DNA of 64,000 nt from an uncultured Odoribacter sp. (GTDB lineage Bacteria > Bacteroidota > Bacteroidia > Bacteroidales > Marinifilaceae). The position numbers and the translations under genes are program-made. This document shows positions 55,992 through 64,000 of this stretch, in pieces (positions within the stretch are counted from its first letter, which is position 1; each line of letters begins with the position of its first letter). Below the pieces are notes generated by a model that was not told where the DNA came from, made no database searches, and worked only from the letters and a program-made list of their open reading frames with translations. The stretch covers positions 115,561-179,560 of the forward strand of contig CAJUQA010000005.1 of the NCBI GenBank assembly GCA_910588375.1. The letters run 5' to 3'.

Positions 55992-57485
55992 CTACTTTCT
56001 ACCAAACATCCTGCCGACAAAATTTCCGGCAAACAAAAATTTCATCTCCCTTCTCAGGAAAATCAGGACAAATACTATCAGCAAAGGTGTCCTTGCCAGA
56101 CAGGTCACCCAAGGATTATCAAACGTAATATATCTACCCACAAAATAAAATACAACAGTCAATAAAAAATAAAAAATAATCTTACCGACGTCGTAATTTA
56201 TCCGGTAAAACCGGCGTCCCAATATCAGAGACAATACACACATCACCAAAAAACAGGTGAAAACGGCATAAGCCGACCCCATAAACCCTATCCGCGGCAA
56301 CAACACAAAATTCATCGAAACAGTAATCACACTACCCGCAATCGCCATATAAGCCCCGTAAATCGTTTTATCCGTCAGCTTATACCACAACGAAAGAGAA
56401 TAATACATTCCCTGGAAAAGATTGGCCAAAAGTACCCAGGGCACGATAATGATTCCCGTATAATACTGCGGACGACGGACAAAAAATTTAATAATATCGA
56501 TCCAATACATGACTCCTAAAAAGATAATCAGACCGAATCCCGTAAAATACAGAAACACCTGCCTGTACACTTTTTTAGAATCCTCATTCTTGGAATAACT
56601 GAAAAAAAACGGCTCAAAAGCAAACCGGAAACCCTGGGTAAAAATATACATCACCAAAGCCAACTTATAATTGGCCCCGTAAATGCCCGTCATCGCCAAC
56701 GCTTCCTCCCGGCTCATGACCTGCCCCAGGATTTTAGGCATCATGATTTTATCTCCCTGCAAATTGACCATTCCCGCCAGACTGACAATCAATATTGGAA
56801 AAGAATAATTCAATATTTCCTTTAAAAGCCGGAAAGAAAAATAAAAATGGAATTTCAGAAAATAAGGCAACAGCATACAGAACGTCACCACAGAAGCCAC
56901 CAAATAAGAGATAAAAATATACAGGATACCTCCCTGCGGATCGAAAAAGGGCACGTGTATTCCTTTCTTCTCCAGAAAAGGACAGAGCAAAAGAAAAAAC
57001 AGATTCAATCCTATATTTATACCGATATTCAGTAACTTGATAATACCGAAACGCACGGGACGGCTCTCCAGTCTTAAAAGCGCAAAAGGAATCGAACTGA
57101 TAACGTCTATACTGATAGTAATTATCAACAATACCAGATACTCCTTATGTGCTTCGACATGCAGGAAAACCGACAAATCCGTCAGAAAAAAGAACGTCAG
57201 AAACAAAAACAGCAGCGTAGTCACCGACAAAGACGACATCAGCGTCGAAAAAACATTATTCCGGTTTTCGGAAGTAGCGAACCTGAAAAATCCGGTCTCC
57301 GTACCGTAAGTCAATAACACCACCAAAAGAGCCGTATATGACATTAAATTTATAACTATGCCGTATTCGCTTGCTGCAAAAATTCCGGCATACAAAGGAA
57401 CAAGCAGCCAATTCACAAAACGGCCCAGAATAGTCGTAAATCCATAGATAACCGTCTCGCCGGCTAATTTTTTTAAAGGATTCAT
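55992..57485 (-). CDS. polysaccharide flippase (MATE/Wzx-like)
   Basis: A 497-residue membrane protein with about 12-14 hydrophobic segments, beginning LKKLAGETVIYGFTTILGRF, an arrangement seen in the polysaccharide-transport family of the MVF/PST superfamily. It probably flips lipid-linked sugar units across the inner membrane. It is the first gene of the run with dut, TPR, DUF4292 and EnvC, and has a consensus promoter upstream. Confidence 0.85.
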   Translation of the reverse strand: MNPLKKLAGETVIYGFTTILGRFVNWLLVPLYAGIFAASEYGIVINLMSYTALLVVLLTYGTETGFFRFATSENRNNVFSTLMSSLSVTTLLFLFLTFFFLTDLSVFLHVEAHKEYLVLLIITISIDVISSIPFALLRLESRPVRFGIIKLLNIGINIGLNLFFLLLCPFLEKKGIHVPFFDPQGGILYIFISYLVASVVTFCMLLPYFLKFHFYFSFRLLKEILNYSFPILIVSLAGMVNLQGDKIMMPKILGQVMSREEALAMTGIYGANYKLALVMYIFTQGFRFAFEPFFFSYSKNEDSKKVYRQVFLYFTGFGLIIFLGVMYWIDIIKFFVRRPQYYTGIIIVPWVLLANLFQGMYYSLSLWYKLTDKTIYGAYMAIAGSVITVSMNFVLLPRIGFMGSAYAVFTCFLVMCVLSLILGRRFYRINYDVGKIIFYFLLTVVFYFVGRYITFDNPWVTCLARTPLLIVFVLIFLRREMKFLFAGNFVGRMFGRK

Positions 57486-57521
57486 CGGTCTTATTTAATT
57501 TGACATCGGATTTTATCCTTG

Positions 57522-57550
57522 CAAAGGTACACATTGGCAGTTTTAAACAA
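57522..57550 (-). promoter_or_regulatory. promoter of the flippase operon
   Basis: On the minus strand TTG (complement of 57548-57550), 18 bases, then TACCTTTG (complement of 57522-57529) match the Bacteroidetes -33/-7 consensus. It lies 37 bases before the flippase ATG. Confidence 0.8.
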
Positions 57551-57965
57551 ACCTATTATAATTATATTCTTCTTATTTTTTTTATTTAAATATGAATATA
57601 ATGATGGAGTGTTAGTTTGTGGAATAAAAAAAAGCCCTTCTTTTTGGTTATTCCGTTTTTGCTTTAAAAGAAGAAGTTATTAACAGGAAGTTTAATAATA
57701 AAATATTGATTTCTATAGTTTTATGAAAGTTATTGACAATTGTTAGGAAAAAGACCTGGTAATAAAAAACAGGTTTCGGAACGGATAAAAATTGTTAGAA
57801 ACATGTAAAAAGAAAAACAAAGAAAGAAAGGTTTTTAATTTTGGTATTTCATTAAAAAATATAACACACCTCTTTTTTAAATTTTCAAAATAAGTTATGA
57901 AAATTTCTTTCATTTTTTACTAACACTTTTTCACAGTTTCGTAACACTTTCCTAACAGGTTGGAG
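57551..57965. other. AT-rich intergenic region between flippase and rfaE2
   Basis: About 415 bases without a convincing gene on either strand. It contains weak A/T-rich hairpins, such as GGAATAA (57621-57627) with TTATTCC (57648-57654), ACCTG...CAGGT near 57755-57775, and AATTTTCA/TGAAAATT near 57880-57905. A terminator for rfaE2 is not needed here because rfaE2 ends at 57966 reading towards this region, so one of the hairpins may end the rfaE2-panD-panC transcript. Confidence 0.4.
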
Positions 57966-58454
57966 TTATCCTAATTTATTGAGAATGGAGGTAGTGGAAT
58001 ATCCCTGTGTCAGATCGATGGTCACAACTTCCCCTCCCTTGGCTTTGACAATATCATAGCCGACAATATCTTCAGCTTTATAATCGGCTCCTTTGACCAA
58101 CACATCGGGTTGTACGAACCGGATCAGTTCGAGTGGGGTATCTTCGTCAAAAAAAACAATTTTATCGGTAAACAACAGGGAAGAGAGTAAAAGGGCTCTG
58201 GCTTGCTGGCAATTGACGGGGCGGCTTTCTCCTTTCAGCCTCTTTACAGAAGCATCGGTGTTCAGTCCGATAACCAGTTTCGTGCCGAAAGAAGCGGCTT
58301 GTGCCAGATATTCCACATGACCGCGGTGAAGAATATCGAAACAACCGTTTGTAAAGACTATTTTTTCATTCTGGAATCTCCACTGGTTTAACGTAAGTTG
58401 AAAATTCTCCCTGTTTTCAACAATCTTATTTCCGATAAAAGCCAGATAATCCAT
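57966..58454 (-). CDS. rfaE2: D-glycero-beta-D-manno-heptose 1-phosphate adenylyltransferase
   Basis: A 162-residue single-domain nucleotidyltransferase with the HxGH motif as FDILHRGHVEYL and the end LTQGYSTTSILNKL typical of RfaE domain II (HldE C-terminal part). It makes ADP-heptose for LPS inner core. The kinase half (domain I) is not present here, as in other Bacteroidetes with split genes. It follows panD by 11 bases on the same strand. Confidence 0.88.
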   Translation of the reverse strand: MDYLAFIGNKIVENRENFQLTLNQWRFQNEKIVFTNGCFDILHRGHVEYLAQAASFGTKLVIGLNTDASVKRLKGESRPVNCQQARALLLSSLLFTDKIVFFDEDTPLELIRFVQPDVLVKGADYKAEDIVGYDIVKAKGGEVVTIDLTQGYSTTSILNKLG

Positions 58455-58465
58455 AAACGGCGGGT

Positions 58466-58816
58466 TTAAATCAACTGATTCGTTGTCGTGTCGGGGAAAA
58501 CCAGAGTAGGTTTGTGTCCTTTGGCCTCCTCAAAATCCATAGAGGCATAGGAAATGATAATCACCACATCGCCCACCGCACACTTCCGGGCTGCCGGGCC
58601 ATTCAGACAGACTATTCCCGAATTTCTTTCTCCTTTGATAACGTAAGTTTCGATGCGTTCGCCATTATTTACATTCACGATCTGAACCTTTTCGTTTTCG
58701 ATGATATTGGCGGCTTCCATCAAGGCGACATCTATCGTAACACTGCCCACATACTGAAGATTGGCTTCCGTTACCGTTACCTTGTGAATTTTTGATTTTA
58801 CAACTTCGATAAACAT
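58466..58816 (-). CDS. panD: aspartate 1-decarboxylase
   Basis: A 116-residue pyruvoyl enzyme that makes beta-alanine for pantothenate. The self-cleavage site Gly24-Ser25 is in QYVGSVTID, and the active-site region LNGPAARKCAVGD is present. Just downstream of panC, as in other pantothenate operons. Confidence 0.95.
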   Translation of the reverse strand: MFIEVVKSKIHKVTVTEANLQYVGSVTIDVALMEAANIIENEKVQIVNVNNGERIETYVIKGERNSGIVCLNGPAARKCAVGDVVIIISYASMDFEEAKGHKPTLVFPDTTTNQLI

Positions 58817-58840
58817 GTCTGTTTCAATTGATAAGACCGG

Positions 58841-59680
58841 TTAGAATACAATATTGTCGATAAGACGGATTTTACCTGCATACACGGCGACACACGCCAC
58901 TTTCGTCCCTTCTTCTTTCCAGTCATTTATTACTTTCAGAGTCGTGTCATCCACAATTTCCACATATTCCGTTTCCAAAAAAGGATTCCGGTTGATTTCA
59001 TCGGCAATCCATTTTTTCAATTCGTTCACACTCATTTGTGACGCCAGTTCACGGGCTTTCTTCAATGTGGCGTAAATATGGGGGGCATTTTCTTTGTGTT
59101 CCTTATCCAACAAGGCATTGCGTGAACTCAATGCCAATCCGCTGGCTTCTCTGACAATGGGACAGGGAATAATTTCCAACGTATAATTTAATTGCCGTAC
59201 CATATTTTTTATAATGGCTACCTGTTGGAAATCCTTCATGCCGAAAAACGCTTTATCGGGCTGCACTATGTCAAATAGGCGACTCACCACTTGACCCACA
59301 CCGTTGAAATGTCCGGGCCGTTTCGCCCCCTCCATAATGGATTCCAGGTAACCGAAATCAAACTTCCGGGTATCTTTTTCAGGATAAATCTCCTCCACGG
59401 AAGGTAAAAAAGCCACATCACATCCGGCCGTTTCCAGTAAAGCACAATCTTTTTCAGGAGTACGGGGATATCTCTTCAAATCTTCCGGATCATTAAACTG
59501 GGTAGGATTGACAAATACGCTTACCACAGCCACATCGCTGTTTTTCTTGCATTGGGTCACGAGCGACAGATGTCCTTCGTGCAAAGCTCCCATCGTAGGT
59601 ACAAAACCAATGGTTTTTCCCTCTTTTTTATAATTGCCGATCAGATCGGTTAATCCTTCTTTCGTATGTATAACTTTCAT
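58841..59680 (-). CDS. panC: pantoate--beta-alanine ligase
   Basis: A 279-residue enzyme that joins pantoate to beta-alanine with ATP. ATG 59680 (MKVIHTKEGLTDLI) is chosen over an upstream TTG, which adds only seven residues. Motifs are GFVPTMGALHEGHLSLV, FVNPTQFN and MKDFQQVAII. It is the first gene of panC-panD-rfaE2; the panB gene is not in the window. Confidence 0.95.
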   Translation of the reverse strand: MKVIHTKEGLTDLIGNYKKEGKTIGFVPTMGALHEGHLSLVTQCKKNSDVAVVSVFVNPTQFNDPEDLKRYPRTPEKDCALLETAGCDVAFLPSVEEIYPEKDTRKFDFGYLESIMEGAKRPGHFNGVGQVVSRLFDIVQPDKAFFGMKDFQQVAIIKNMVRQLNYTLEIIPCPIVREASGLALSSRNALLDKEHKENAPHIYATLKKARELASQMSVNELKKWIADEINRNPFLETEYVEIVDDTTLKVINDWKEEGTKVACVAVYAGKIRLIDNIVF

Positions 59681-59775
59681 ACGCTTGTTTGTTAATTTCA
59701 ACGAAATTCGGGGTGCAAGTTTACAAACTATTTTCGAGATAAGAGCACAAATGATTTATAAAATGTCTGTCGACC

Positions 59776-60252
59776 TTACTTATATAGCATCTTTATTCCG
59801 GGATGGACGGAAGTGAGCACTTCAACCAACTGGCTGCGGCTGACACCCTCCCGCATAACGATAAAGATAGTGTCCTCTCCGGCGACAGTTCCCAATACTT
59901 CAAAATAATTTTCACTGTCAATCAATACGGTCACGGCATTGGCATATCCCGGAAGAGTCTTGATAACTGCCATATTTCCTGAAAAATCGATACTCAGAAT
60001 GGCATCCGTGATAACGGAAGAGATTTTTTCTTCCCTCTGCTCGTTGATATTCTCAGGGATAATATAGATATATCCTTTTTCCTTGTGGGGAATCTTGGCC
60101 ACTTTCATAAACTTCAAATCCCTCGAAAGAGTACTTTGCGTAGCTTCCACATCGAGTTCTTTCAGCCGGAACAACAATTCCTCCTGTGAAGAAATGAGTT
60201 CTGTCTCAATCAACTGGCGGATAGTGAGCAATCTCTTGGTCTTATTTCGCAT
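59776..60252 (-). CDS. argR: arginine repressor family protein
   Basis: A 158-residue protein with the ArgR layout: N-terminal winged helix (about residues 1-70, with SSQEELLFRLKELDVEATQ) and C-terminal arginine-binding, hexamer-forming domain, with TVAGEDTIFIVMREGVS. It likely senses arginine and controls arginine synthesis genes elsewhere. ATG 60252 is preferred to an upstream TTG. A good promoter lies upstream at 60274-60304. Confidence 0.9.
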   Translation of the reverse strand: MRNKTKRLLTIRQLIETELISSQEELLFRLKELDVEATQSTLSRDLKFMKVAKIPHKEKGYIYIIPENINEQREEKISSVITDAILSIDFSGNMAVIKTLPGYANAVTVLIDSENYFEVLGTVAGEDTIFIVMREGVSRSQLVEVLTSVHPGIKMLYK

Positions 60253-60273
60253 ACCTGTAAATTTTATCCCCTG

Positions 60274-60304
60274 CAAAAATAATGCAACTTAAACGGAGTA
60301 TCAA
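60274..60304 (-). promoter_or_regulatory. promoter of argR
   Basis: On the minus strand TTG (complement of 60302-60304), 20 bases, then TATTTTTG (complement of 60274-60281) match the Bacteroidetes -33 and -7 elements, just upstream of the chosen start at 60252. Confidence 0.65.
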
Positions 60305-60354
60305 ATTTATTTGTGAAGAATCACACGGGAACATCGCGGCAAAAGAATTATGAC

Positions 60355-60362
60355 TAACTTTG
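60355..60362 (+). promoter_or_regulatory. -7 element before the CAT-like gene
   Basis: TAACTTTG matches TAnnTTTG and ends 36 bases before the ATG at 60399; no TTG at the -33 distance. Confidence 0.45.
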
Positions 60363-60398
60363 TCCGAATCGATTTTTTGTTACCCTTATACCGAAAAA

Positions 60399-61019
60399 AT
60401 GAAAGAAATAAATCCGGGAGAAACCTCCCGCGCTTATGCGTTTGAAATGTGGATGAAAGCGCCCGTGCCGATGGTGACTTTCTTCAAGACACTCGATGTG
60501 TCGCGGCTTGTTAAATTCGGCAAACGGAAAGGAATGAAATTCAATATGCTGATGTGCTGGTGTATCGGAAAAGCGGCAAGCCGGGTGAAAGAATTCTACA
60601 TGCTCCCTGTGGGGGACAAACTTATACAATACGATACCATTGCGGTAAATACCATTGTAGCCAACAAAGCCGGTGAAGTAAGTTCCTGCGATATTCCTTT
60701 CTCCGGGGATTTGACGGAATTCAATGGAAATTATCTCACATTGACGCGGCAAGTTGTCGAGAGTTGCAAAAACCACGATCTGACCGACAGCATGGTCATC
60801 GGCACCTCCGCGCTTGCCCAATACGATATAGACGGAGCGGTCGGTATGTATAGCGGCATATTCAACAACCCCTTTATGATATGGGGAAAATACCGGAAAC
60901 GCCTCTTTAAAACCATCCTCACTGTCTCCTTTCAATTCCATCACACCCAGATGGACGGCGCTCATGCCGCCACCTTCCTCCATGCCTTACAACTGGAAAT
61001 CAATCATCTGAAATCATAA
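60399..61019 (+). CDS. chloramphenicol-acetyltransferase-like acyltransferase
   Basis: A 206-residue protein with the CAT fold, its catalytic HxxxDG as FHHTQMDGAHA near the C-terminus, and YAFEMWMKAPVPMVTFF in the N-terminal strand. Members transfer acetyl or other acyl groups to hydroxyl or amino groups. Whether it acts on chloramphenicol cannot be stated. ATG 60399 replaces an upstream TTG frame, since the family starts near MKEINPGE. Divergent from argR. Confidence 0.85.
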   Translation: MKEINPGETSRAYAFEMWMKAPVPMVTFFKTLDVSRLVKFGKRKGMKFNMLMCWCIGKAASRVKEFYMLPVGDKLIQYDTIAVNTIVANKAGEVSSCDIPFSGDLTEFNGNYLTLTRQVVESCKNHDLTDSMVIGTSALAQYDIDGAVGMYSGIFNNPFMIWGKYRKRLFKTILTVSFQFHHTQMDGAHAATFLHALQLEINHLKS

Positions 61020-61023
61020 ACAA

Positions 61024-61052
61024 ACTCCCGGTAGTGATGCCGGGAGTCTGTT
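61024..61052 (+). terminator. intrinsic terminator after the CAT-like gene
   Basis: ACTCCCGG (61024-61031), an 8-base loop and CCGGGAGT (61040-61047), then CTGTTTTT. Confidence 0.85.
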
Positions 61053-61084
61053 TTTCGTATAAAGCCGGCTACAGCCGGCTTTTA

Positions 61085-61242
61085 TTTTCACTGGAGTTTC
61101 GCTAAGATAAATAGAAAGCTTTTTTGAATTTTATTCGGATTATTTTCAGATTATATTCGTTCACGAACCACTTTACTCCGAATTTGCTCCGAATTTAATC
61201 TGAATATACTTGGTGTTTATATCAGTGAAACTTCAGCGAAAA
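61085..61242. repeat. imperfect palindromic element
   Basis: Outer arms 61085-61103 and 61224-61242 are inverted repeats of 19 positions (16 matching), inside which TATTCGGATTA (61132-61142) and TAATCTGAATA (61196-61206) also pair with one mismatch. It is AT-rich inside. It lies between the CAT-like gene terminator and the end of the SUMF1 protein on the minus strand. Confidence 0.6.
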
Positions 61243-61265
61243 CAGGGATAAAAAAGACATCGGTT

Positions 61266-63986
61266 TTAGTAATTTTTGACACAGCGCACCGTGAAGCCAT
61301 TAGATTTTCCTGCTGAATTGTATGAAGGTTGAATACTATTACTGTAAGTATTTAAAGCATAGACTATACTACTGTTGATAATGGTGCTACTCCAATAACA
61401 TCCCCGTCCTTTTTCGTCGATGTTACCGTTACTTCCGTTAACTCTTCCGGCCAATGCCCCTTCAAAATGGCAGTATCCGGGATAGATAAACGTCCTGTTA
61501 CCATACGCAGTATACAATTTTTGAAATTCTCCTGCATTTCCGCCACTGGGTAAATGCCATCCCTCCGGACAAATACCCTGCCATTGTGTCGGACTATTGT
61601 TGTTTGTATTGCCGGCAGGATTTGAGGTGGTGTTATGACGGGCATTGGGATGATTCATAGCTCCTTGCCAATTGTATAGATGGCTTCCGTTATCCAAGGT
61701 ACTGACTCTGCAGACGCCATAATAACCGTTGGCAATAAGATTTTGTATACTTTTAGTGGAATAGTTTTTATAAGTGGCTGCATCACTGCAATTTCCAAAA
61801 CGTAAATTTTCCACCATCCACCAATGTCCGTCTGCCAATAACCGGATTCGGTAAGTTTGTCCGTCACGGGAGTCTACCAAAACACCGTCATTTGAAATTA
61901 CGTTGGCGGTAACGGATATTTCTGTACCGCATTTCCCGCTGACCACACAAATATATTGTCCGGTATCGGCGGCACTCCATTGATTCGGAGCGTAAATCGC
62001 GTCTGTTGCACCTGAAATATCCATTCCGTTTTTCTTCCACTGATAAGTTAAAGAAGGACCAATAGCTGTAATACTCAGCTCCACATCCCCGCAAGCCACT
62101 ATGTCTTGGGGTTGTTGGGTGATGATGGTTGGAAGGGATACTGTGATTTCAATTTCATTGCTCTCCACCACTCCCATAGCGCATATTCCCATTCGTTTAA
62201 ACCGGTATGTTACGTCGGAAGTGGTATTGTTTTCAAGTTCATTATAAACCAAAGATTCTCCTCCGGCATTTTCAATCAATTCATATTTCGCTTCTCCCGG
62301 TTTTTTGACATACCAGGTATATTGGAAACGGACATCCGGAAAATCGGGACAGGACGCAGCTTTTATATTTAGAATATTGGCTTCGTCTTCCGGACAAATG
62401 GTTTCCGGGTTACATTGTATTTCCCCACCGTCAATTTCAATTCCTGAAAGACTGTACACACCTCGGAATCCTACGGTACTATCACGTTCCGTAACAGCTG
62501 TAAAGTAATTCATTGTCTCTGTGCGGTCGGAAGTACGTAACAGACTGTCGGGAGAAGAAAAGCCACCGCCGCGGATTCCGTAATTGTCTATGGAAGTATT
62601 CCACAATACAGAATTATACTCTCCTGTGCCACAACTCCCGCCCTCTAAGTCGGTATAGTTTACATTAGCGCACAGTTCTTTCAGATTCCCGCTCATTTCC
62701 ATGACGCCCCAATACGTTGCGCCCGATTGACTTTGATTGGTGGCAGAAGTACCGAACATTCCGCAACGCACGGGACCGGACAGCCGGTTGTTCGTACCGC
62801 CGTTCACATTTCGGGAAATGTTGTTCGCCACTTCCCGCTCATCGCCTAAATAAGCCAAATCCCCCAAACCGTTCAATGCGTTTATTCCCGTGTTTGTATT
62901 CCACGCATACTCCCCTTTATCCGGTACTTGGGGATAGAAGCGGCGGCAAGCCTTTTCGTATTCCAACTCACTCATCGGACGCAAACCGCTCCAACTGCAA
63001 TACGCTATCATATCCTCGATGCTCATATAATTACAAGCCAACGTCTGACCGTCATTCGTACTAAAGAGGTCATTAGCGGGATTGAGGTTATTACCGAAAA
63101 CCACCGGAACGGTCGGGGTACGCTGTTCCACAAACACGATGCCGTTCCGGCAACTCGGTTGAGTAATGTCCCCAAACACATAATCCCCTCTTTGCATGGT
63201 AGCAAAGTTGTTATTTGCAACCCGCGCTTTCTGTTGGTCGAGGGTCAGAGAATTAAGGAACTCTACATACTGCTCCTGGCTCGTCTCATATTTCATCACA
63301 TAGAAGCCGGCATATCCTTTTGGATAAGAAGCCGAAAGGGAAACATTCGGCATTCCGTTCTTAGCAGAAAGTGTCAAGGCACTTTCAGAATCAATAACAA
63401 CGGCAACCGTATCACCTACGGCAAAACTCTTGTAAGAAGAAGCATCCCCCAAGTAATACGCTCCATAAGGAACATATACCATTTCGATGGCATGGACAGC
63501 AACGTAAATCCCGTTCAATGCGTTACCGAAATCACTTTTTGTCAAGCCCGTACCATTAAGAGGCCATTTCGCCTGTAGCCGTACACTGACATTTCCCTCT
63601 GAGATTCCGTTACGCATGACGTACAGACCGTTTACCTTTCCGGCATTGGCTCCCACCATGTAAGCATAATCACCTCCCTCGTTACCGGCAGAAGTACTCA
63701 ATACATGACCAGAAGACGAAAGGTAAGCATGTTGCCAAGGGTTTTCCAATCCCCGTTTCTTAAACTTGAAGAACACCCAGGCGGCATCCCAGTTGAAGTC
63801 GTCCCGCCAGGAGTTGTCCCAACGCAAAGTGACTTCGATAACGGCCGTATCGCCCGTGAAGCCGGTCACTCGCGTTTTTCCCTCCACACGGATGTTGTTC
63901 GCTTTGACGCCCGTTATCGTACACAACAACAATAATACGGGCAAGAAGATTTGACACACACTGACACATCCAAATAATTTCTTCAT
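61266..63986 (-). CDS. secreted SUMF1-like, Ig-like and FISUMP protein
   Basis: A 906-residue exported protein. Signal peptide at 1-29 (LPVLLLLCTITGVKA). A formylglycine-generating-enzyme-like (SUMF1) domain covers about 165-515, with GYAGFYVMKYETSQEQYVEF, SWSGLRPMSELEYEKACR and GAEYWG-like segments (GATYWGVMEMSGNLKEL). An Ig-like domain follows at 619-704 (TYQWKKNGMDIS, DTGQYICVVSG), then a FISUMP domain (705-906, with DGHWWMVENLRF, ICPEGWHLPS and NGFTVRCVKN). The SUMF1-like part is probably a binding or structural domain, as free cysteines of a true formylglycine enzyme are not evident. No T9SS CTD and no lipobox are visible. Confidence 0.85.
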   Translation of the reverse strand: MKKLFGCVSVCQIFLPVLLLLCTITGVKANNIRVEGKTRVTGFTGDTAVIEVTLRWDNSWRDDFNWDAAWVFFKFKKRGLENPWQHAYLSSSGHVLSTSAGNEGGDYAYMVGANAGKVNGLYVMRNGISEGNVSVRLQAKWPLNGTGLTKSDFGNALNGIYVAVHAIEMVYVPYGAYYLGDASSYKSFAVGDTVAVVIDSESALTLSAKNGMPNVSLSASYPKGYAGFYVMKYETSQEQYVEFLNSLTLDQQKARVANNNFATMQRGDYVFGDITQPSCRNGIVFVEQRTPTVPVVFGNNLNPANDLFSTNDGQTLACNYMSIEDMIAYCSWSGLRPMSELEYEKACRRFYPQVPDKGEYAWNTNTGINALNGLGDLAYLGDEREVANNISRNVNGGTNNRLSGPVRCGMFGTSATNQSQSGATYWGVMEMSGNLKELCANVNYTDLEGGSCGTGEYNSVLWNTSIDNYGIRGGGFSSPDSLLRTSDRTETMNYFTAVTERDSTVGFRGVYSLSGIEIDGGEIQCNPETICPEDEANILNIKAASCPDFPDVRFQYTWYVKKPGEAKYELIENAGGESLVYNELENNTTSDVTYRFKRMGICAMGVVESNEIEITVSLPTIITQQPQDIVACGDVELSITAIGPSLTYQWKKNGMDISGATDAIYAPNQWSAADTGQYICVVSGKCGTEISVTANVISNDGVLVDSRDGQTYRIRLLADGHWWMVENLRFGNCSDAATYKNYSTKSIQNLIANGYYGVCRVSTLDNGSHLYNWQGAMNHPNARHNTTSNPAGNTNNNSPTQWQGICPEGWHLPSGGNAGEFQKLYTAYGNRTFIYPGYCHFEGALAGRVNGSNGNIDEKGRGCYWSSTIINSSIVYALNTYSNSIQPSYNSAGKSNGFTVRCVKNY

Positions 63987-64000
63987 ACACGAAAATTACT

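Noticed and set aside
1..64000. tRNA, rRNA and CRISPR genes
   Set aside because: None recognised on either strand by inspection.

Overview
The window looks like the chromosome of a T9SS-positive Bacteroidales bacterium, perhaps close to Odoribacter (genus is inference). The evidence is Bacteroidetes-type promoters (TAnnTTTG), families largely restricted to the phylum (DUF4271, DUF4175, DUF4292, DUF5053, DUF6266-like, FISUMP), a PorP/SprF protein with a giant type-B-CTD PKD protein, and a lipoprotein with an acidic export signal.

Layout. 1-5.6 kb holds housekeeping genes on the plus strand: the end of dxs, a Crp/Fnr regulator, an aminotransferase, a PlsB-like acyltransferase, two small proteins and gltX. 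5.7-17.3 kb is an accessory region. It contains DUF5053 and DUF6266-like genes, a palindrome-rich 0.7-kb intergenic stretch, an AT-rich lipoprotein with about 26 L-domain-like repeats, three genes of unknown role (one with an ExoX-C-like domain), competing hairpins, a MntA/HepT toxin-antitoxin pair, an A1S_2505-like gene, a truncated DUF4143 ATPase flanked by a duplication of the dusB 3' end, dusB itself and a RhuM-family gene. 17.3-21.5 kb, minus strand, is the operon pheA - aminotransferase - tyrA - DAHP synthase/chorismate mutase. It is preceded by a promoter, a 20-residue Phe/Tyr leader peptide and mutually exclusive hairpins that together form a transcription attenuator. A long palindromic element separates it from polA.

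24.5-41.8 kb holds the 2741-residue T9SS substrate, a divergent porP/sprF - DUF4271 - hemD - rnpA - yidD cluster, an S41 protease, and two transglutaminase-like paralogues, the second without the catalytic residues. 41.9-57.5 kb is minus-strand housekeeping: uvrC, ade, a perfect 16-bp parS-like site, mnmG, ybeY, a HATPase gene and DUF4175, then EnvC-like, DUF4292, TPR, dut and a polysaccharide flippase. 57.9-64 kb holds rfaE2, panD, panC, argR, a CAT-like acyltransferase and a large SUMF1/Ig/FISUMP surface protein.

The strongest observations are the aromatic attenuator, the parS site next to mnmG, the palindromic element at 21.6 kb, and the dusB-tail duplication. The three unrecognised genes at 10.8-12.6 kb are the best place for an undescribed system, but nothing in the sequence proves a function.
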